Assembly (NCBI RefSeq): GCF_023502325.1
Contig: NZ_JAMFLZ010000001.1
Coordinates: 186,001 to 250,000, forward strand
Source: Wocania_A spongiicola
Lineage (GTDB): Bacteria > Bacteroidota > Bacteroidia > Flavobacteriales > Flavobacteriaceae
Reading direction: 5' to 3'
Length of the DNA stretch: 64,000 nt
Part shown: piece after piece, positions 32,920 through 42,891 of the stretch
Position numbering within the stretch: the first letter of the stretch is position 1
Layout: each line of letters begins with the position of its first letter
Notes under the pieces: model-generated
The model's database searches: none
What the model saw: only the letters and a program-made list of their open reading frames with translations
What the model was told of the DNA's origin: nothing
Position numbers and translations under genes: made by a program

Positions 32920-35679
32920 TTATATTTCTTTTTCGGTGAATGGAATATCAATACTACAAATCTCTAAAATGAGTTGTTTTAATTGATCGTTAAATTTATT
33001 AAGCACATCCTCAGTAATTAACGAATCTTTTTTGGCATATGCACCAGCTTTATCTTTTTTAGAAAACTTTAAAAATCCATTGCTTAAGTTTTTAAAAGAA
33101 ATAATACCAGCTTCAGCAGGAAGCTTAATTTGCTTAGATTGATGCATCATTAGTGCATAAGTAAGTACTTGGAAACTTTTGCTGTATTTATTGTAATCGG
33201 TAGTAATGTCTTCCCAATTTATGATTTCAACACTGCTTTGATTAACTATTCCTGTTTTATAATCAATAATTCTAGTTGTACCATTATATTCATCAATTCT
33301 ATCTACTTTACCAGTTAGATTTACAGGAAAATTAAGCTCAGGAATATCAATCTGTACATTGTTTTCAGCTTCAATAGCAATGATTTTTATTTGGTTACCA
33401 GCTTTTAAATCTTGTATCTCTAAATCTAAAAAGTTTGATACATAGCGTTTGGCTATTTCAAAAATAATAAGGTTTTTACCTTTAGTTACATCACCTTCTT
33501 TATATTCATTTTTAAAATGATAGCTTACATTTTCAGAGGTTTTTAATTTTAAGCTTTTAATTTTTTCGACAGTTAAAAACTCTCCAATAAAAGGCTTGTA
33601 TAAATCCTCAAGTGTATTGTGCACAACGGTCCCTAAAGTGTTTGCAGCAACAGTTTCTTCGGCATCATTAAATTGCTTTATTTTTAAAATTTTCTGATAA
33701 TAAAAATCAATAGGATTTCTTATGTAATTGGTAAGAGAAGAAGGTGAAAACCCTTTTTTTGCAACTTCAATGATTTTGTTAAGTAGCTCGGGAGTTTTAT
33801 TTACAATACTTAGCTGAAGACTTATTAGGGGTACATAAGGTGCTATAACTTTATGATTTATTTTATGCTTTTTTTCTAATTGCAATTGTGTTATAAACCT
33901 GCTTTTTTCTCCACCAGTTAATACATCGACTTCGGTATTGTATAAAATATAAACATTTTTTGCACGCTGTAAAAGCCTGTAAAAATGATAGGTATAAACA
34001 GCATCTTTTTCTTTATAAGTAGGGAGCTTGTTTTCTAATTTAACATCAAACGGAATAAATGAATTATTGCTTTTTCCAGAAGGCAATATACCTTCGTTTA
34101 CAGATGAAATAATTACAGTTTCAAAGTCTAAAACTCGGGACTCTAGCATACCCATAATTTGTAAGCCTTGTAAAGGTTCGCCTTGAAAATCTAAGGTTTC
34201 AGTGCTTAATAACTCTTTATAAACTCCAAATAAGGTTGGAATATCTTTAATATGATTATACTCTGAGTTTAATCGAGATAGCTCGTTAAATAACTCGTTA
34301 AAGCGAAATAAATATTCTAAGGATAATTGATTTGAGGCTTTATTTTCAGTTAAATTATTTTTAATAGTCAAGATTAATTGCGAACAGTTTTTTAAAACTG
34401 TATCAACAGATATTTCCCAGTTAGTAAAAAGAATGTCAATAATAGATTCTGTTTTAATAGCTATTTGCTTTAATCTATTTGGAGTTAAATAAATAATGTT
34501 ATTCGCCTCAATAGTTTCTATAATTTTGGAAGCATAATCAATATCTTGAAAATATAATAGTGGCCTTATAAATTGATGTGATATTATATTTATAATGTCT
34601 TTATAATAAAATGATTTTGATGATTTTTTATGAAGGTTAAATAAAGTTTCAAAAAGAGAAGCAAGCGGAATAGATTTTAACGGAAAACCCATAGTAATAT
34701 TTAAGGCTTCGATTGATTCTGGCAACGAATTTAGTACAGGAATCAATAAATTTTCGTCACCCAATACTACGGCGGTGTTTTGTAATGATTGGTTTTGTTT
34801 ACTTAAATCACTCAATAGCGTGCCTATATATTTTGATTGCCCAATGCTTTTTGGCACACCATAAATTGAAATATTCTTTTCTTTTAAATAATTATTAGTT
34901 ATCCAATTAAATGGATTTTTTTTAAAGTACTTCCAGCTTGTTTTATGTTGCCTTGTAAACAGGGCTGCATCATGCTTTGGGTTATTCATAAAAACGATAT
35001 CAATATCCCAATAAATTTTTGCTAAGTCATTTTGCAGAAGTTCTTGTATAATGGTTTCTTCTGCAGTATTTAATGCATTAAACCCTAAAAAAACATGTTG
35101 TTTGCTTGTATTACTTTGAATGTAAGGCTCTAAATTTTTAACGGCCTCTCTGTAAATTAATCCTTGATAACCAATACCTTTATTTAAAAGTTGTTCTGTA
35201 AAACACGTGTAGTAATTATAAAGTTTGCTCCAAAAAGATAGGTAGTTTTTAACAAAATCTGTTTTGTCTTTTTCTAAGGACCAATGGTTTAATTCCTGGA
35301 TGTCACTTAAATAATTAAAAACTTTTTTTTGTGGGATAAGATACCTGTCAATTTCATTAAAATCTTGAATTAGTATTTGAGCCCATTTTGAAAACGATTC
35401 AAAGGAATCAAGATGCTCTTTATTTGTTATTTGATTGTAGCTACTGTAAAATTCAAATAATAACTCGGTATTAGAGACTGTTTTTAGCTGTGATAATGTT
35501 TCAACAAATTCTTCAATACTTATAATTTGTGGAGAAAAAATAGTTTGATTGCTAACCTTGTGTATTTGATGCTTTAAAAATAAACCAGCCCTTTTGCTAG
35601 GTAAAACAAAGGTTAAATTGGAGAGATTAATATTGCTATTTTGTAAATCTTTTAGAACATCAAAAATGAAAGTCGTCAT
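32920..35679 (-). CDS. addB: AddB-like PD-(D/E)XK nuclease of the RecB family
   Basis: A 919-residue protein. The N-terminal part has AddB-type inactivated helicase motifs (TFVLPSKRAGLFLKHQI, GMLESRVLDFETVIISSVNE). The C-terminal nuclease has LGTVVHNTLEDLY, then the catalytic block VDRIDEYN and IIDYKTG, then SFQVLTYALMM. It should pair with the AddA-like helicase-nuclease at 38456-41593 for double-strand-break end processing. Unlike classical AddB, I see no cluster of four cysteines for an iron-sulfur site around the nuclease. The two partner genes are separated by ompA-like and kbl genes. Confidence 0.85.
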   Translation of the reverse strand: MTTFIFDVLKDLQNSNINLSNLTFVLPSKRAGLFLKHQIHKVSNQTIFSPQIISIEEFVETLSQLKTVSNTELLFEFYSSYNQITNKEHLDSFESFSKWAQILIQDFNEIDRYLIPQKKVFNYLSDIQELNHWSLEKDKTDFVKNYLSFWSKLYNYYTCFTEQLLNKGIGYQGLIYREAVKNLEPYIQSNTSKQHVFLGFNALNTAEETIIQELLQNDLAKIYWDIDIVFMNNPKHDAALFTRQHKTSWKYFKKNPFNWITNNYLKEKNISIYGVPKSIGQSKYIGTLLSDLSKQNQSLQNTAVVLGDENLLIPVLNSLPESIEALNITMGFPLKSIPLASLFETLFNLHKKSSKSFYYKDIINIISHQFIRPLLYFQDIDYASKIIETIEANNIIYLTPNRLKQIAIKTESIIDILFTNWEISVDTVLKNCSQLILTIKNNLTENKASNQLSLEYLFRFNELFNELSRLNSEYNHIKDIPTLFGVYKELLSTETLDFQGEPLQGLQIMGMLESRVLDFETVIISSVNEGILPSGKSNNSFIPFDVKLENKLPTYKEKDAVYTYHFYRLLQRAKNVYILYNTEVDVLTGGEKSRFITQLQLEKKHKINHKVIAPYVPLISLQLSIVNKTPELLNKIIEVAKKGFSPSSLTNYIRNPIDFYYQKILKIKQFNDAEETVAANTLGTVVHNTLEDLYKPFIGEFLTVEKIKSLKLKTSENVSYHFKNEYKEGDVTKGKNLIIFEIAKRYVSNFLDLEIQDLKAGNQIKIIAIEAENNVQIDIPELNFPVNLTGKVDRIDEYNGTTRIIDYKTGIVNQSSVEIINWEDITTDYNKYSKSFQVLTYALMMHQSKQIKLPAEAGIISFKNLSNGFLKFSKKDKAGAYAKKDSLITEDVLNKFNDQLKQLILEICSIDIPFTEKEI

Positions 35680-35690
35680 TGTATAAAAAT

Positions 35691-35722
35691 AAAAAACGCT
35701 TCGGATATCCGAAGCGTTTTTT
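35691..35722 (-). terminator. terminator after the OmpA gene
   Basis: AAAAAACGCTTCGG followed by its exact complement CCGAAGCGTTTTTT with a 4-nt AT-rich centre. It is symmetrical, and a further T-run on the minus strand favours ending the OmpA transcript before the addB-like gene. Confidence 0.8.
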
Positions 35723-35757
35723 GTAAAACTTATTTTTAAAAACTATTTACTAGTTTA

Positions 35758-37122
35758 TTATTTTGCTAAGTTAATTTCAACACGTCTGTTGTTAGCTCTA
35801 CCTTTTCTAGTTTTGTTAGAATCGATTGGCTTAGACTCTCCATAACCAAGAGCAGATAATCTAAATGCATCAATACCATTTTTAACTAAGTATTCTTTAA
35901 CAGAGTTAGCTCTAGAATCAGATAGTCTTTGGTTTAATTTCTCACTACCAACGCTATCAGTGTGTCCTTCTACAGTAAATTTAGAATTAGGATATTCTTT
36001 AAGAATTTTAATGATATCACCTAAAACTGCTGCAGATTGAGTTTTGATTGTAGATTTACCTGTATCAAATAAGATAGTTTTAGCGTATTCGTTAAGTTGT
36101 TTCTGAACTTCATCAGATACTTCTGGGCAACCATTGTTAGCAACAGTACCTTTAACGTCTACACAGTTATCATCTTTATCTAAAACACCATCACCGTCAG
36201 TATCTGGCCATGGGCAACCTTTGTTAGCAGCAGGACCAGCAGTGTTAACACAGCTATCATCAGCATCAGTTACACCATCACCATCAGCATCAGGACAACC
36301 AGCTAAAGCTTTTAAACCAGCAACTGTAGGACAGTTATCATCTTTATCAGCAACACCGTCACCATCAGCATCAGGACATCCATTAAACTCAGCTAAACCA
36401 GCTTCGTTAGGACAAGAATCTTTAGAATCTTCAATGCCATCACCGTCAGTATCAGGACAACCGTTGAAAGCTTCTAAACCAGCAACATCTGGACAAGCAT
36501 CATCTTTGTCATAAATACCATCACCATCAGTATCAGCTCCTCCAAATTTGATAGAAATACCAACTGTATGTTGGAAATGTGTTTGTAAGTAATCTTCAAA
36601 AGCATGTTTGTATGCAGATTGAAGAGTTAAACCAATGTTTTCGTTAAACCAAACGTTTAAACCTAAAGTACCATTTATTGTACCAGCTCCAACTTCGTCA
36701 ACCCAAGTGTAACCACCACCAGCACCTAAGTAAGGCTCGAAAGTGTTTGAGTTAAATAAATTTTGAAGACTATACTTAATAGTACCATCAACAGCATAAT
36801 AAGATAAATCATCAACTGAAGCATCTCCCCATTTATCAATTTTATTTAAAGATCCAGCAACTCCAAAAGTAAAGCCGTCTCCTATATATTTAGATACAGA
36901 GATAGTTGATAAAGAAGGTAAAATATTCCAATGGTCTTCAGCATTGAAGAACTCATCAAAAGTATCACCAAGTGGTGCGTTTTCCCCTGTAGGATAAAAG
37001 TCAACCGCGTTAGCCCCAATGGTAATTTGCCATGGGTTGTTTTCGTCTTGTGCATTTACGTTGCTATAACCAAGTACAAGCAACATAGCGAACAATAATC
37101 TGCTAAGATTTTTCATATTCAA
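35758..37122 (-). CDS. OmpA family protein with thrombospondin type 3 repeats
   Basis: A 454-residue outer-membrane protein: signal peptide ending SNVNAQ, an 8-strand beta-barrel-like domain (~25-195), five calcium-binding thrombospondin-3 repeats (DTDGDGIYDKDDACPD and similar, ~200-330) and a C-terminal OmpA peptidoglycan-binding domain (VEGHTDSVGSEKLNQRLSDS, ~345-454). Such proteins (P60/Fla-OmpA-like) are abundant structural porin-type proteins of flavobacteria. It has its own promoter and terminator and is probably strongly expressed. Confidence 0.93.
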   Translation of the reverse strand: MNMKNLSRLLFAMLLVLGYSNVNAQDENNPWQITIGANAVDFYPTGENAPLGDTFDEFFNAEDHWNILPSLSTISVSKYIGDGFTFGVAGSLNKIDKWGDASVDDLSYYAVDGTIKYSLQNLFNSNTFEPYLGAGGGYTWVDEVGAGTINGTLGLNVWFNENIGLTLQSAYKHAFEDYLQTHFQHTVGISIKFGGADTDGDGIYDKDDACPDVAGLEAFNGCPDTDGDGIEDSKDSCPNEAGLAEFNGCPDADGDGVADKDDNCPTVAGLKALAGCPDADGDGVTDADDSCVNTAGPAANKGCPWPDTDGDGVLDKDDNCVDVKGTVANNGCPEVSDEVQKQLNEYAKTILFDTGKSTIKTQSAAVLGDIIKILKEYPNSKFTVEGHTDSVGSEKLNQRLSDSRANSVKEYLVKNGIDAFRLSALGYGESKPIDSNKTRKGRANNRRVEINLAK

Positions 37123-37151
37123 AAGTTTAATTTTTAAGTGTTAATTGTAAG

Positions 37152-37181
37152 CAAAAGTAAGTTGTTAAATGTTATTAACAA
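37152..37181 (-). promoter_or_regulatory. promoter of the OmpA gene
   Basis: On the minus strand TTG (37181-37179), 19 bp, then TACTTTTG (37159-37152) match the TTG-N19-TAnnTTTG consensus. The start codon is 30 bp downstream. Confidence 0.75.
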
Positions 37182-37239
37182 AGACAAATGTATAAAAATA
37201 TTGTTGAAATCGGTTGTTCATCGATAGTTCAGAATGATT

Positions 37240-38433
37240 TTAGATAATTTTTAGAGCGCTCCCAACTTTTGAAAACGCAGCAATAGCCTTGTCTAAATGC
37301 TCTTTTGTATGAGCAGCCGATAGTTGTACGCGAATTCTTGCTTTTCCTTTCGGTACAACGGGAAAAAAGAACCCGATAACGTAAATACCCTCTTTTAAAA
37401 GCATGTTTGCCATAGTTTGCGACAGCTTTGCATCGTATAGCATAACAGGCACGATTGCGGAATCTCCATCTACAATATCTAAGCCTGCTGCTTTCATGCC
37501 TTTTTTAAAGTAATTGGTATTCCATTCTAGTTGGTCTCTTAATTCAGTATTATTAGCAAGCATATCAAAAACTTTAATAGACGCTCCAACAATTGAAGGT
37601 GCTAAAGAATTTGAAAACAAGTAAGGTCTAGACCGTTGACGTAACATATCAATAATTTCTTTTTTACCGGTTGTGTAGCCTCCCATTGCACCACCTAATG
37701 CTTTTCCTAAAGTACCTGTAATAATATCTATGCGATTCATTACATTTTTTTCTTCAAGTGTACCTCTACCTGTTTTTCCTATAAAGCCAGTAGCATGACA
37801 CTCATCAATCATAACTAAGGCATCATATTTGTCTGCTAAATCACAAATCTTGTCAAGAGGAGCAACTAACCCATCCATCGAAAACACACCATCGGTTACT
37901 ATTATTTTAAACCGTGCTCCATTTTCATTGGCTGCAATAAGTTGCTGTTCTAAATCTTCCATATCATTATTTTGATAGCGGTACCTTGCTGCTTTACATA
38001 AACGAACACCATCAATAATAGAGGCATGATTTAAGGAGTCTGAAATAATAGCATCTTCTTTTGTTAATAGTGGTTCAAAAACCCCACCATTTGCATCAAA
38101 AGCGGCGGCGTATAATATAGTGTCTTCAGTTTGATAGAAGTCTGCTATTTTTTGCTCTAATTCTTTATGAATATCTTGTGTTCCACAAATAAAACGAACT
38201 GAAGACATTCCAAAACCATGAGTGTCCATAACATCTTTTGCTGCCTGAATAACTTCAGGGTGTGACGATAAACCTAAATAATTGTTGGCACAAAAATTTA
38301 AAACTGTTTCACCAGTATTTAAAGTTATTTCTGCACCTTGGGCAGAGGTAATAATACGCTCTTCTTTATAAAGCCCATTGTTCTTTATATCTTGAATTTC
38401 TTTCTGTAAATATTGTTTTATATTGCTGTACAT
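37240..38433 (-). CDS. kbl: glycine C-acetyltransferase (2-amino-3-ketobutyrate CoA ligase)
   Basis: A 397-residue PLP enzyme of the alpha-oxoamine synthase family. PLP lysine in GTLGKALGGAMGGY, PLP-ring contacts in DECHATGFIGKTGRGT, acyl-CoA region NFCANNYLGLSSHPEV. Length and the N-terminal sequence fit Kbl, which splits 2-amino-3-oxobutyrate to glycine and acetyl-CoA in threonine breakdown. 8-amino-7-oxononanoate synthase and serine palmitoyltransferase are paralogues; no biotin or sphingolipid genes are nearby, and the match to Kbl motifs is better. Confidence 0.9.
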   Translation of the reverse strand: MYSNIKQYLQKEIQDIKNNGLYKEERIITSAQGAEITLNTGETVLNFCANNYLGLSSHPEVIQAAKDVMDTHGFGMSSVRFICGTQDIHKELEQKIADFYQTEDTILYAAAFDANGGVFEPLLTKEDAIISDSLNHASIIDGVRLCKAARYRYQNNDMEDLEQQLIAANENGARFKIIVTDGVFSMDGLVAPLDKICDLADKYDALVMIDECHATGFIGKTGRGTLEEKNVMNRIDIITGTLGKALGGAMGGYTTGKKEIIDMLRQRSRPYLFSNSLAPSIVGASIKVFDMLANNTELRDQLEWNTNYFKKGMKAAGLDIVDGDSAIVPVMLYDAKLSQTMANMLLKEGIYVIGFFFPVVPKGKARIRVQLSAAHTKEHLDKAIAAFSKVGSALKII

Positions 38434-38455
38434 GATTTTGATAATTTTAGCAAAG

Positions 38456-41400
38456 TTATATTACTTTTATTTGAATATCATCATTTATGTAGACAAGAAT
38501 TTTTTTGATAACTTTTAAGCTCATGTCTTCTAAAACATCTTGGTATGTTTGTAATTGTTGCTGATGCTTTTTGTCTTCTAAACCTGTTTTATAATCTATA
38601 ATAACGGCTTCATTACTAGAACTAACAACCACGCGGTCTGGACGTAAAATTATGCCTTCTTTTGTGATAATATCACGTTCATTGTAAACAATAAAGTTTG
38701 AAGTATAATAATCTTTAAGCTTAGAGTGATTTACAATCTCATTTACAATTTCTTTTAAAATACTGGCTTGTTCTTTATTAATGGAAGAGGAGTTGACGTA
38801 TTCGTTTATAACATAATTAATATCATCTTTGGTATTAATTTTAGACATGATATTATGTATAAGATTCCCTTTTTCAATAGCATCTTGCTGTGTGGTGTCC
38901 CAGAGTAAACCAGATTTTGTTACTATTTTTATATTGTGAGCTTCTTTTGCTGTTGAAATAAATTGTAGTTGAGTTTGGGTTTTTTCTTTAGTGATTTCCT
39001 TTTTGGTATTTCTTTTTGGGTTTCCGAATGCGTAAACTAGTTTTGAATCATCCCATTGGTTAATATGCTTTAAATACTCAATAAACAAGCCCGAATATCT
39101 TTTTATATTTACTACGCCCTTTGATGAAATGTCTTTTTTGGAAATGATGTGTAATTGTTCTGCAGCTCGAGTTAAAGTAACATACAACAAATTAATATTA
39201 TCTAATTCTTGTTCAGATTGGTGCTTGTTAAAAATACGATAACCTTCATCTCCAAAATATTCAAAATCTTTATTGTAATTTAATAAAGTATGCGAAAAAC
39301 CTTGATACTTTTCTTTATCCAAGGCATACCACTCTTTGGGTTCTATTTCTCTATAAATATCTAAATCGGCAAATGGAAAAATAACCACAGGAAACTCTAA
39401 CCCTTTAGATTTGTGAATGGTCATAATCTGAACTGCATTTTGTCCATTAGGCGAAACAATACTTAAACTTTCTTTTTTCTTGTCAAAATAGTTCAAAAAT
39501 CCAGAAATATCAGATCCCTTTTTTTGTGAAAAATCTAAAACAACATCTAAATAAAACTGAATATATGCATTTGATGTTTTAACCAAATTAAAACTCCTCA
39601 CAACAGTTTCTGCCAAATCGTATAGTGGTAAATGCAATAAGGTGTTATGAGTCAAATAAATATTAAACTCCTCTAAACTTTTAAAGAGTTGAGGTAGTGT
39701 TAAATGAATATGATTAGAAAAGAACTCGTGTTTATTTTCAATATTAAAAAGTGTTGTTAAATAATTTAAAATATCAATTTTTACTTCATTGTTTTTAGGA
39801 TGAATTAAAAGTGCTAAAAAGTTATTTATAAAATTAACTTCTGGAGAATTATTCAATAATAATGTTTCAGAAGAAATGATAGGGATGTTATTTTGGCTTA
39901 AATAATTAGCTATAGCAACACCTTCTTTTTTCTTGCGTACTAAAACACAAATATCTTCTAAAGTATATCCATTTTCAATACAGTTATTAATAACTTTCAA
40001 AGTGTTTTCAGAAAATATTGCATCTCTATCGTCATCTTTTTCAACTTCTAAAAACAAAAAAGACACATAGCCGTCTTCTTTTTTAGTTATGTTTTGGTGT
40101 GCATTTTCATAAAGCGTCTTATAATCATTAGTATTAAACACTTGATGCGATAAAAACTTAAAAAACGTGTTATTAAAGTCTACTATTTTTTCAAAACTTC
40201 TATAATTTTCTTCAAGAGTTTCTACCTGCTGTTTAATTTGAAAAGGCTGTTCTTTTTCGTTAAACAAATCAATAAATTGCTCTGCTTTACCACCACGCCA
40301 ACGATAAATAGCCTGTTTAGCATCTCCAACTAACATAGTGGATCCGTTTTCAGAAGAAAGCGAGTTTTCTAAAAGCGGAATTAAATTCTTCCATTGCATT
40401 TGCGAAGTATCTTGAAACTCATCTATAAAATAATGCTTGAATTTTTCGCCAATACGTTCGTATATAAAAGGTGTGGGTTGATTTTTTATTTCTTTGCTTA
40501 TAATAGCGTTAAATTCTGAAATCAACATTTTATTCTGTTCCGTTTTTAAAATGCTTAACTCATTATTTATAGCGTTTAAAACAGATAGCGGTGTTAAGTT
40601 TTTATAAAAAGCGTTTAAAAATTTAAGATGAAAAACAGCTTGTTTAGTTTTGTTAAAGGCATTTGCCAATTGTGGTTGAATTTGATCAATTATTAAAGCA
40701 ACATCTTCTGTAGTGCGTTTAGGGTAAAGTAGATTGTTGTCTGTTAAATCGACTTGCCAATTCAAGTCAAACTTGATTTCAAATTTTTTGTTGGTAAGGT
40801 TTTGAAAATGTTTAGGCAGCGAGCTTCTAGAAAAATCGTTGTGTTCTAACCCAGCTTCTTCAATTAAGGTTAAAATACACTCGGCATCTTTAACGATAGT
40901 TGTTTCAATTGTAAGAATGTCTTTTTTTAATTGTGTTTTTAATATCTTAAAATCGTTTAAAGTTTTATGTTTTAACGTTTCAATAAACGGCATGTCATTT
41001 TCATTAACAAGTAGTTTCGCAATCTTATTAAAATCGTAAGCAACATCCCAACTTTTGTCATCATCAGCTTTTTCAATAGCAAAATCTACCAAAACTTTAG
41101 TTAGAGTCTCGTCGGTTCCGGCTTTAGCAATTAAACTATCCACAGCTTCATTTAAAAGCGAATCTTGATCTAGCTCGACCTCAAAATTTAAAGGTAATTT
41201 TAAATCGTGTGCAAAGGTTCTTATAAGTTTATGTGTAAAGCCATCAATGGTTGAAATATCAAATGATGCGTAATTGTGCATAATAGTAGTTAATTGTTTT
41301 TCTGCCTTTGCCCGAAGTTTTTCTGGCTCTATTTTAAGTTCTTTACAGATGTCTTCAAACATTTCTATAGGCTTTTCGAGATTCTCTTCTGAAGAAAACT

Positions 41401-41593
41401 GTTTAAGATTTTCGATAATACGGTCTTTCATTTCTGCTACCGCTTTATTTGTAAACGTAATACCCAAAATATTTTTGAATAAGTACAGGTTGTCGGAGCT
41501 AAATAAAATTTTTAAATATGTTTTTACTAGGGTATAGGTTTTCCCGCTACCAGCAGAAGCATTATAAATAGCAAAAGGATAATTAGACTGCAT
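38456..41593 (-). CDS. addA: AddA-like UvrD/RecB helicase-nuclease
   Basis: A 1,045-residue superfamily 1 helicase. Walker A: ASAGSGKTYTLVK (~residue 13); Walker B: DEFQDTSQMQWK; motif III LVGDAKQAIYRWRGG; motif V IMTIHKSKGLEFPVV; motif VI LLYVTLTRAAEQL. A C-terminal RecB-type nuclease shows ILRPDRVVV and IIDYKTG. With the AddB-like protein it should resect double-strand breaks and load RecA. The order AddA, Kbl, OmpA, AddB on the minus strand is not a tight operon, so the two subunits are probably expressed separately. Confidence 0.9.
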   Translation of the reverse strand: MQSNYPFAIYNASAGSGKTYTLVKTYLKILFSSDNLYLFKNILGITFTNKAVAEMKDRIIENLKQFSSEENLEKPIEMFEDICKELKIEPEKLRAKAEKQLTTIMHNYASFDISTIDGFTHKLIRTFAHDLKLPLNFEVELDQDSLLNEAVDSLIAKAGTDETLTKVLVDFAIEKADDDKSWDVAYDFNKIAKLLVNENDMPFIETLKHKTLNDFKILKTQLKKDILTIETTIVKDAECILTLIEEAGLEHNDFSRSSLPKHFQNLTNKKFEIKFDLNWQVDLTDNNLLYPKRTTEDVALIIDQIQPQLANAFNKTKQAVFHLKFLNAFYKNLTPLSVLNAINNELSILKTEQNKMLISEFNAIISKEIKNQPTPFIYERIGEKFKHYFIDEFQDTSQMQWKNLIPLLENSLSSENGSTMLVGDAKQAIYRWRGGKAEQFIDLFNEKEQPFQIKQQVETLEENYRSFEKIVDFNNTFFKFLSHQVFNTNDYKTLYENAHQNITKKEDGYVSFLFLEVEKDDDRDAIFSENTLKVINNCIENGYTLEDICVLVRKKKEGVAIANYLSQNNIPIISSETLLLNNSPEVNFINNFLALLIHPKNNEVKIDILNYLTTLFNIENKHEFFSNHIHLTLPQLFKSLEEFNIYLTHNTLLHLPLYDLAETVVRSFNLVKTSNAYIQFYLDVVLDFSQKKGSDISGFLNYFDKKKESLSIVSPNGQNAVQIMTIHKSKGLEFPVVIFPFADLDIYREIEPKEWYALDKEKYQGFSHTLLNYNKDFEYFGDEGYRIFNKHQSEQELDNINLLYVTLTRAAEQLHIISKKDISSKGVVNIKRYSGLFIEYLKHINQWDDSKLVYAFGNPKRNTKKEITKEKTQTQLQFISTAKEAHNIKIVTKSGLLWDTTQQDAIEKGNLIHNIMSKINTKDDINYVINEYVNSSSINKEQASILKEIVNEIVNHSKLKDYYTSNFIVYNERDIITKEGIILRPDRVVVSSSNEAVIIDYKTGLEDKKHQQQLQTYQDVLEDMSLKVIKKILVYINDDIQIKVI

Positions 41594-41717
41594 ATAAACA
41601 AATTTAGATACAATATAAAAACTATCAATGGTTTCATAACAATTTATTATTTTTAATTGAAGCGTTTTATCCGTAAATTTGAATGGAAATAAATACTAAT
41701 ATTTAAAACAGAAAAAT

Positions 41718-42326
41718 ATGGCTTTCGAATTACCGAGTTTAGGATATGCTTACGATGCTTTAGAACCTAATATAGATGCACGTACAATGGAGATACACCA
41801 TTCTAAGCATCACCAAGGATATACAAACAATTTAAATAATGCAATAGCAGGAACAGATTTAGATGGAAAATCTATTGAAGACATTTTAACTAATTTAGAT
41901 ATGAGCAATGGTGCTGTTAGAAATAACGGCGGTGGCTATTATAATCACAGCTTATTTTGGACTGTTATGAATCCAGAAGATAGAGGCTATTTATCTGGAG
42001 AGTTAAAAGACGCTATAGAAGCTGCTTACGGATCTAAAGATGAATTTATTGCTGCTTTTAGTAAAGCTGCTGCAACTCGCTTTGGTTCAGGTTGGGCTTG
42101 GTTATGTGTGCATAAAGGCGGTAAAGTAGAAATTTGCTCTACACCAAATCAAGATAATCCATTAATGCCAGGAGTTAGCTGTGGTGGCACTCCAATTTTA
42201 GGATTGGATGTTTGGGAACACGCTTATTATTTAAACTACCAAAACCGTCGTCCAGATTATATTAATGCATTTTTTAATGTTGTTAACTGGAATGAAGTTG
42301 AAAGACGTTACGCTGAAGCAAAATAA
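41718..42326 (+). CDS. sodA: superoxide dismutase, Fe/Mn family
   Basis: A 202-residue cytoplasmic enzyme that converts superoxide to peroxide. Metal ligands are visible in MEIHHSKHHQGY (His ~26-27), NNGGGYYNHSLFW (His ~76) and LDVWEHAYYLNYQN (Asp and His, ~165-169). The GGGYYNHS and the DVWEHAYY signatures fit the iron/manganese family. Iron versus manganese use cannot be fixed by eye. A TAnnTTTG box (41674-41681) lies 36 bp upstream and a terminator follows. Confidence 0.95.
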   Translation: MAFELPSLGYAYDALEPNIDARTMEIHHSKHHQGYTNNLNNAIAGTDLDGKSIEDILTNLDMSNGAVRNNGGGYYNHSLFWTVMNPEDRGYLSGELKDAIEAAYGSKDEFIAAFSKAAATRFGSGWAWLCVHKGGKVEICSTPNQDNPLMPGVSCGGTPILGLDVWEHAYYLNYQNRRPDYINAFFNVVNWNEVERRYAEAK

Positions 42327-42350
42327 AATAGTTTACAATTATATATATAT

Positions 42351-42384
42351 AAAAGCAAATTCAGAAATGGATTTGCTTTTTTTA
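42351..42384 (+). terminator. terminator of the superoxide dismutase gene
   Basis: AAAGCAAAT (42352-42360) pairs with ATTTGCTTT around a 9-nt loop, followed by a T-run. It sits about 25 bp after the stop codon. Confidence 0.75.
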
Positions 42385-42490
42385 TGGCGTTACCCTAATA
42401 CTTCGATTACTAAAAATATTAAAAAGTTAAATAAAACAATCAGAAAATATATAAGAAGAGACTACTACCTACTCAGAAATTAATATAAAA

Positions 42491-42566
42491 TGAAAAAGGT
42501 GAACGAGTGTTCACCTTTTTGCCCCAAATCTACCATAAACTTAACCTACTTATGTTATGGTGAGAC
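42491..42566. repeat. two-hairpin element, copy 1
   Basis: AGGTGAAC/GTTCACCT hairpin with flanking A and T runs (terminator-like), then GCCCCAAATC and a second hairpin CCATAA/TTATGG with loop around ACTTAACCTACTTATG. The same order recurs at 42703-42780. It lies in a 565-bp gap between two convergent genes. Candidate small RNA or tandem terminator; the rest of the gap shows nothing else. Confidence 0.6.
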
Positions 42567-42702
42567 AAATATATACTGGTAAAATAGTTTACTAAAATTT
42601 TTTAGTTAAACGACTAATATATTGGCTTAAAAGAAATTATGTTGATAATATAGGTATAATGAAAAAGATGTAAGAAAATATTTTTTCGAAAATTAAACGC
42701 AT

Positions 42703-42780
42703 AAAAAAAGGCGAACGAGAGTTCACCTTTTTTTGCCCCAAATCTACCATGAACTTAACCTACTTATGTTATGGTGAGAC
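42703..42780. repeat. two-hairpin element, copy 2
   Basis: Nearly identical to the element at 42491-42566, in the same orientation, about 210 bp further on. Substitutions fall in stems: the first hairpin keeps pairing through G-U on the minus strand (GTTCGCCT with AGGTGAAC), while the second keeps it through G-U on the plus strand. The coding strand therefore stays open. Confidence 0.6.
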
Positions 42781-42891
42781 CAATTTATATGTATTTTATA
42801 TAACTTGATTATTTATTAGACAAACAGTCTCTTTTTTCAGATTAACTGTTTTTTTAGCAAAATTGATATATGAAAAGTGCACATTAATAAT

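Noticed and set aside
36134..36514. 126-codon plus-strand frame rich in Ser, Pro and Leu
   Set aside because: It is the antisense shadow of the thrombospondin-3 repeats of the OmpA gene.
36200..36530. Tandem DNA repeats as a CRISPR-like array
   Set aside because: The periodicity comes from the coding thrombospondin-3 repeats (DxDGDGxxD), without spacers.
42265..42483. 72-codon frame after superoxide dismutase
   Set aside because: It overlaps the end of sodA and crosses the terminator at 42351-42384.
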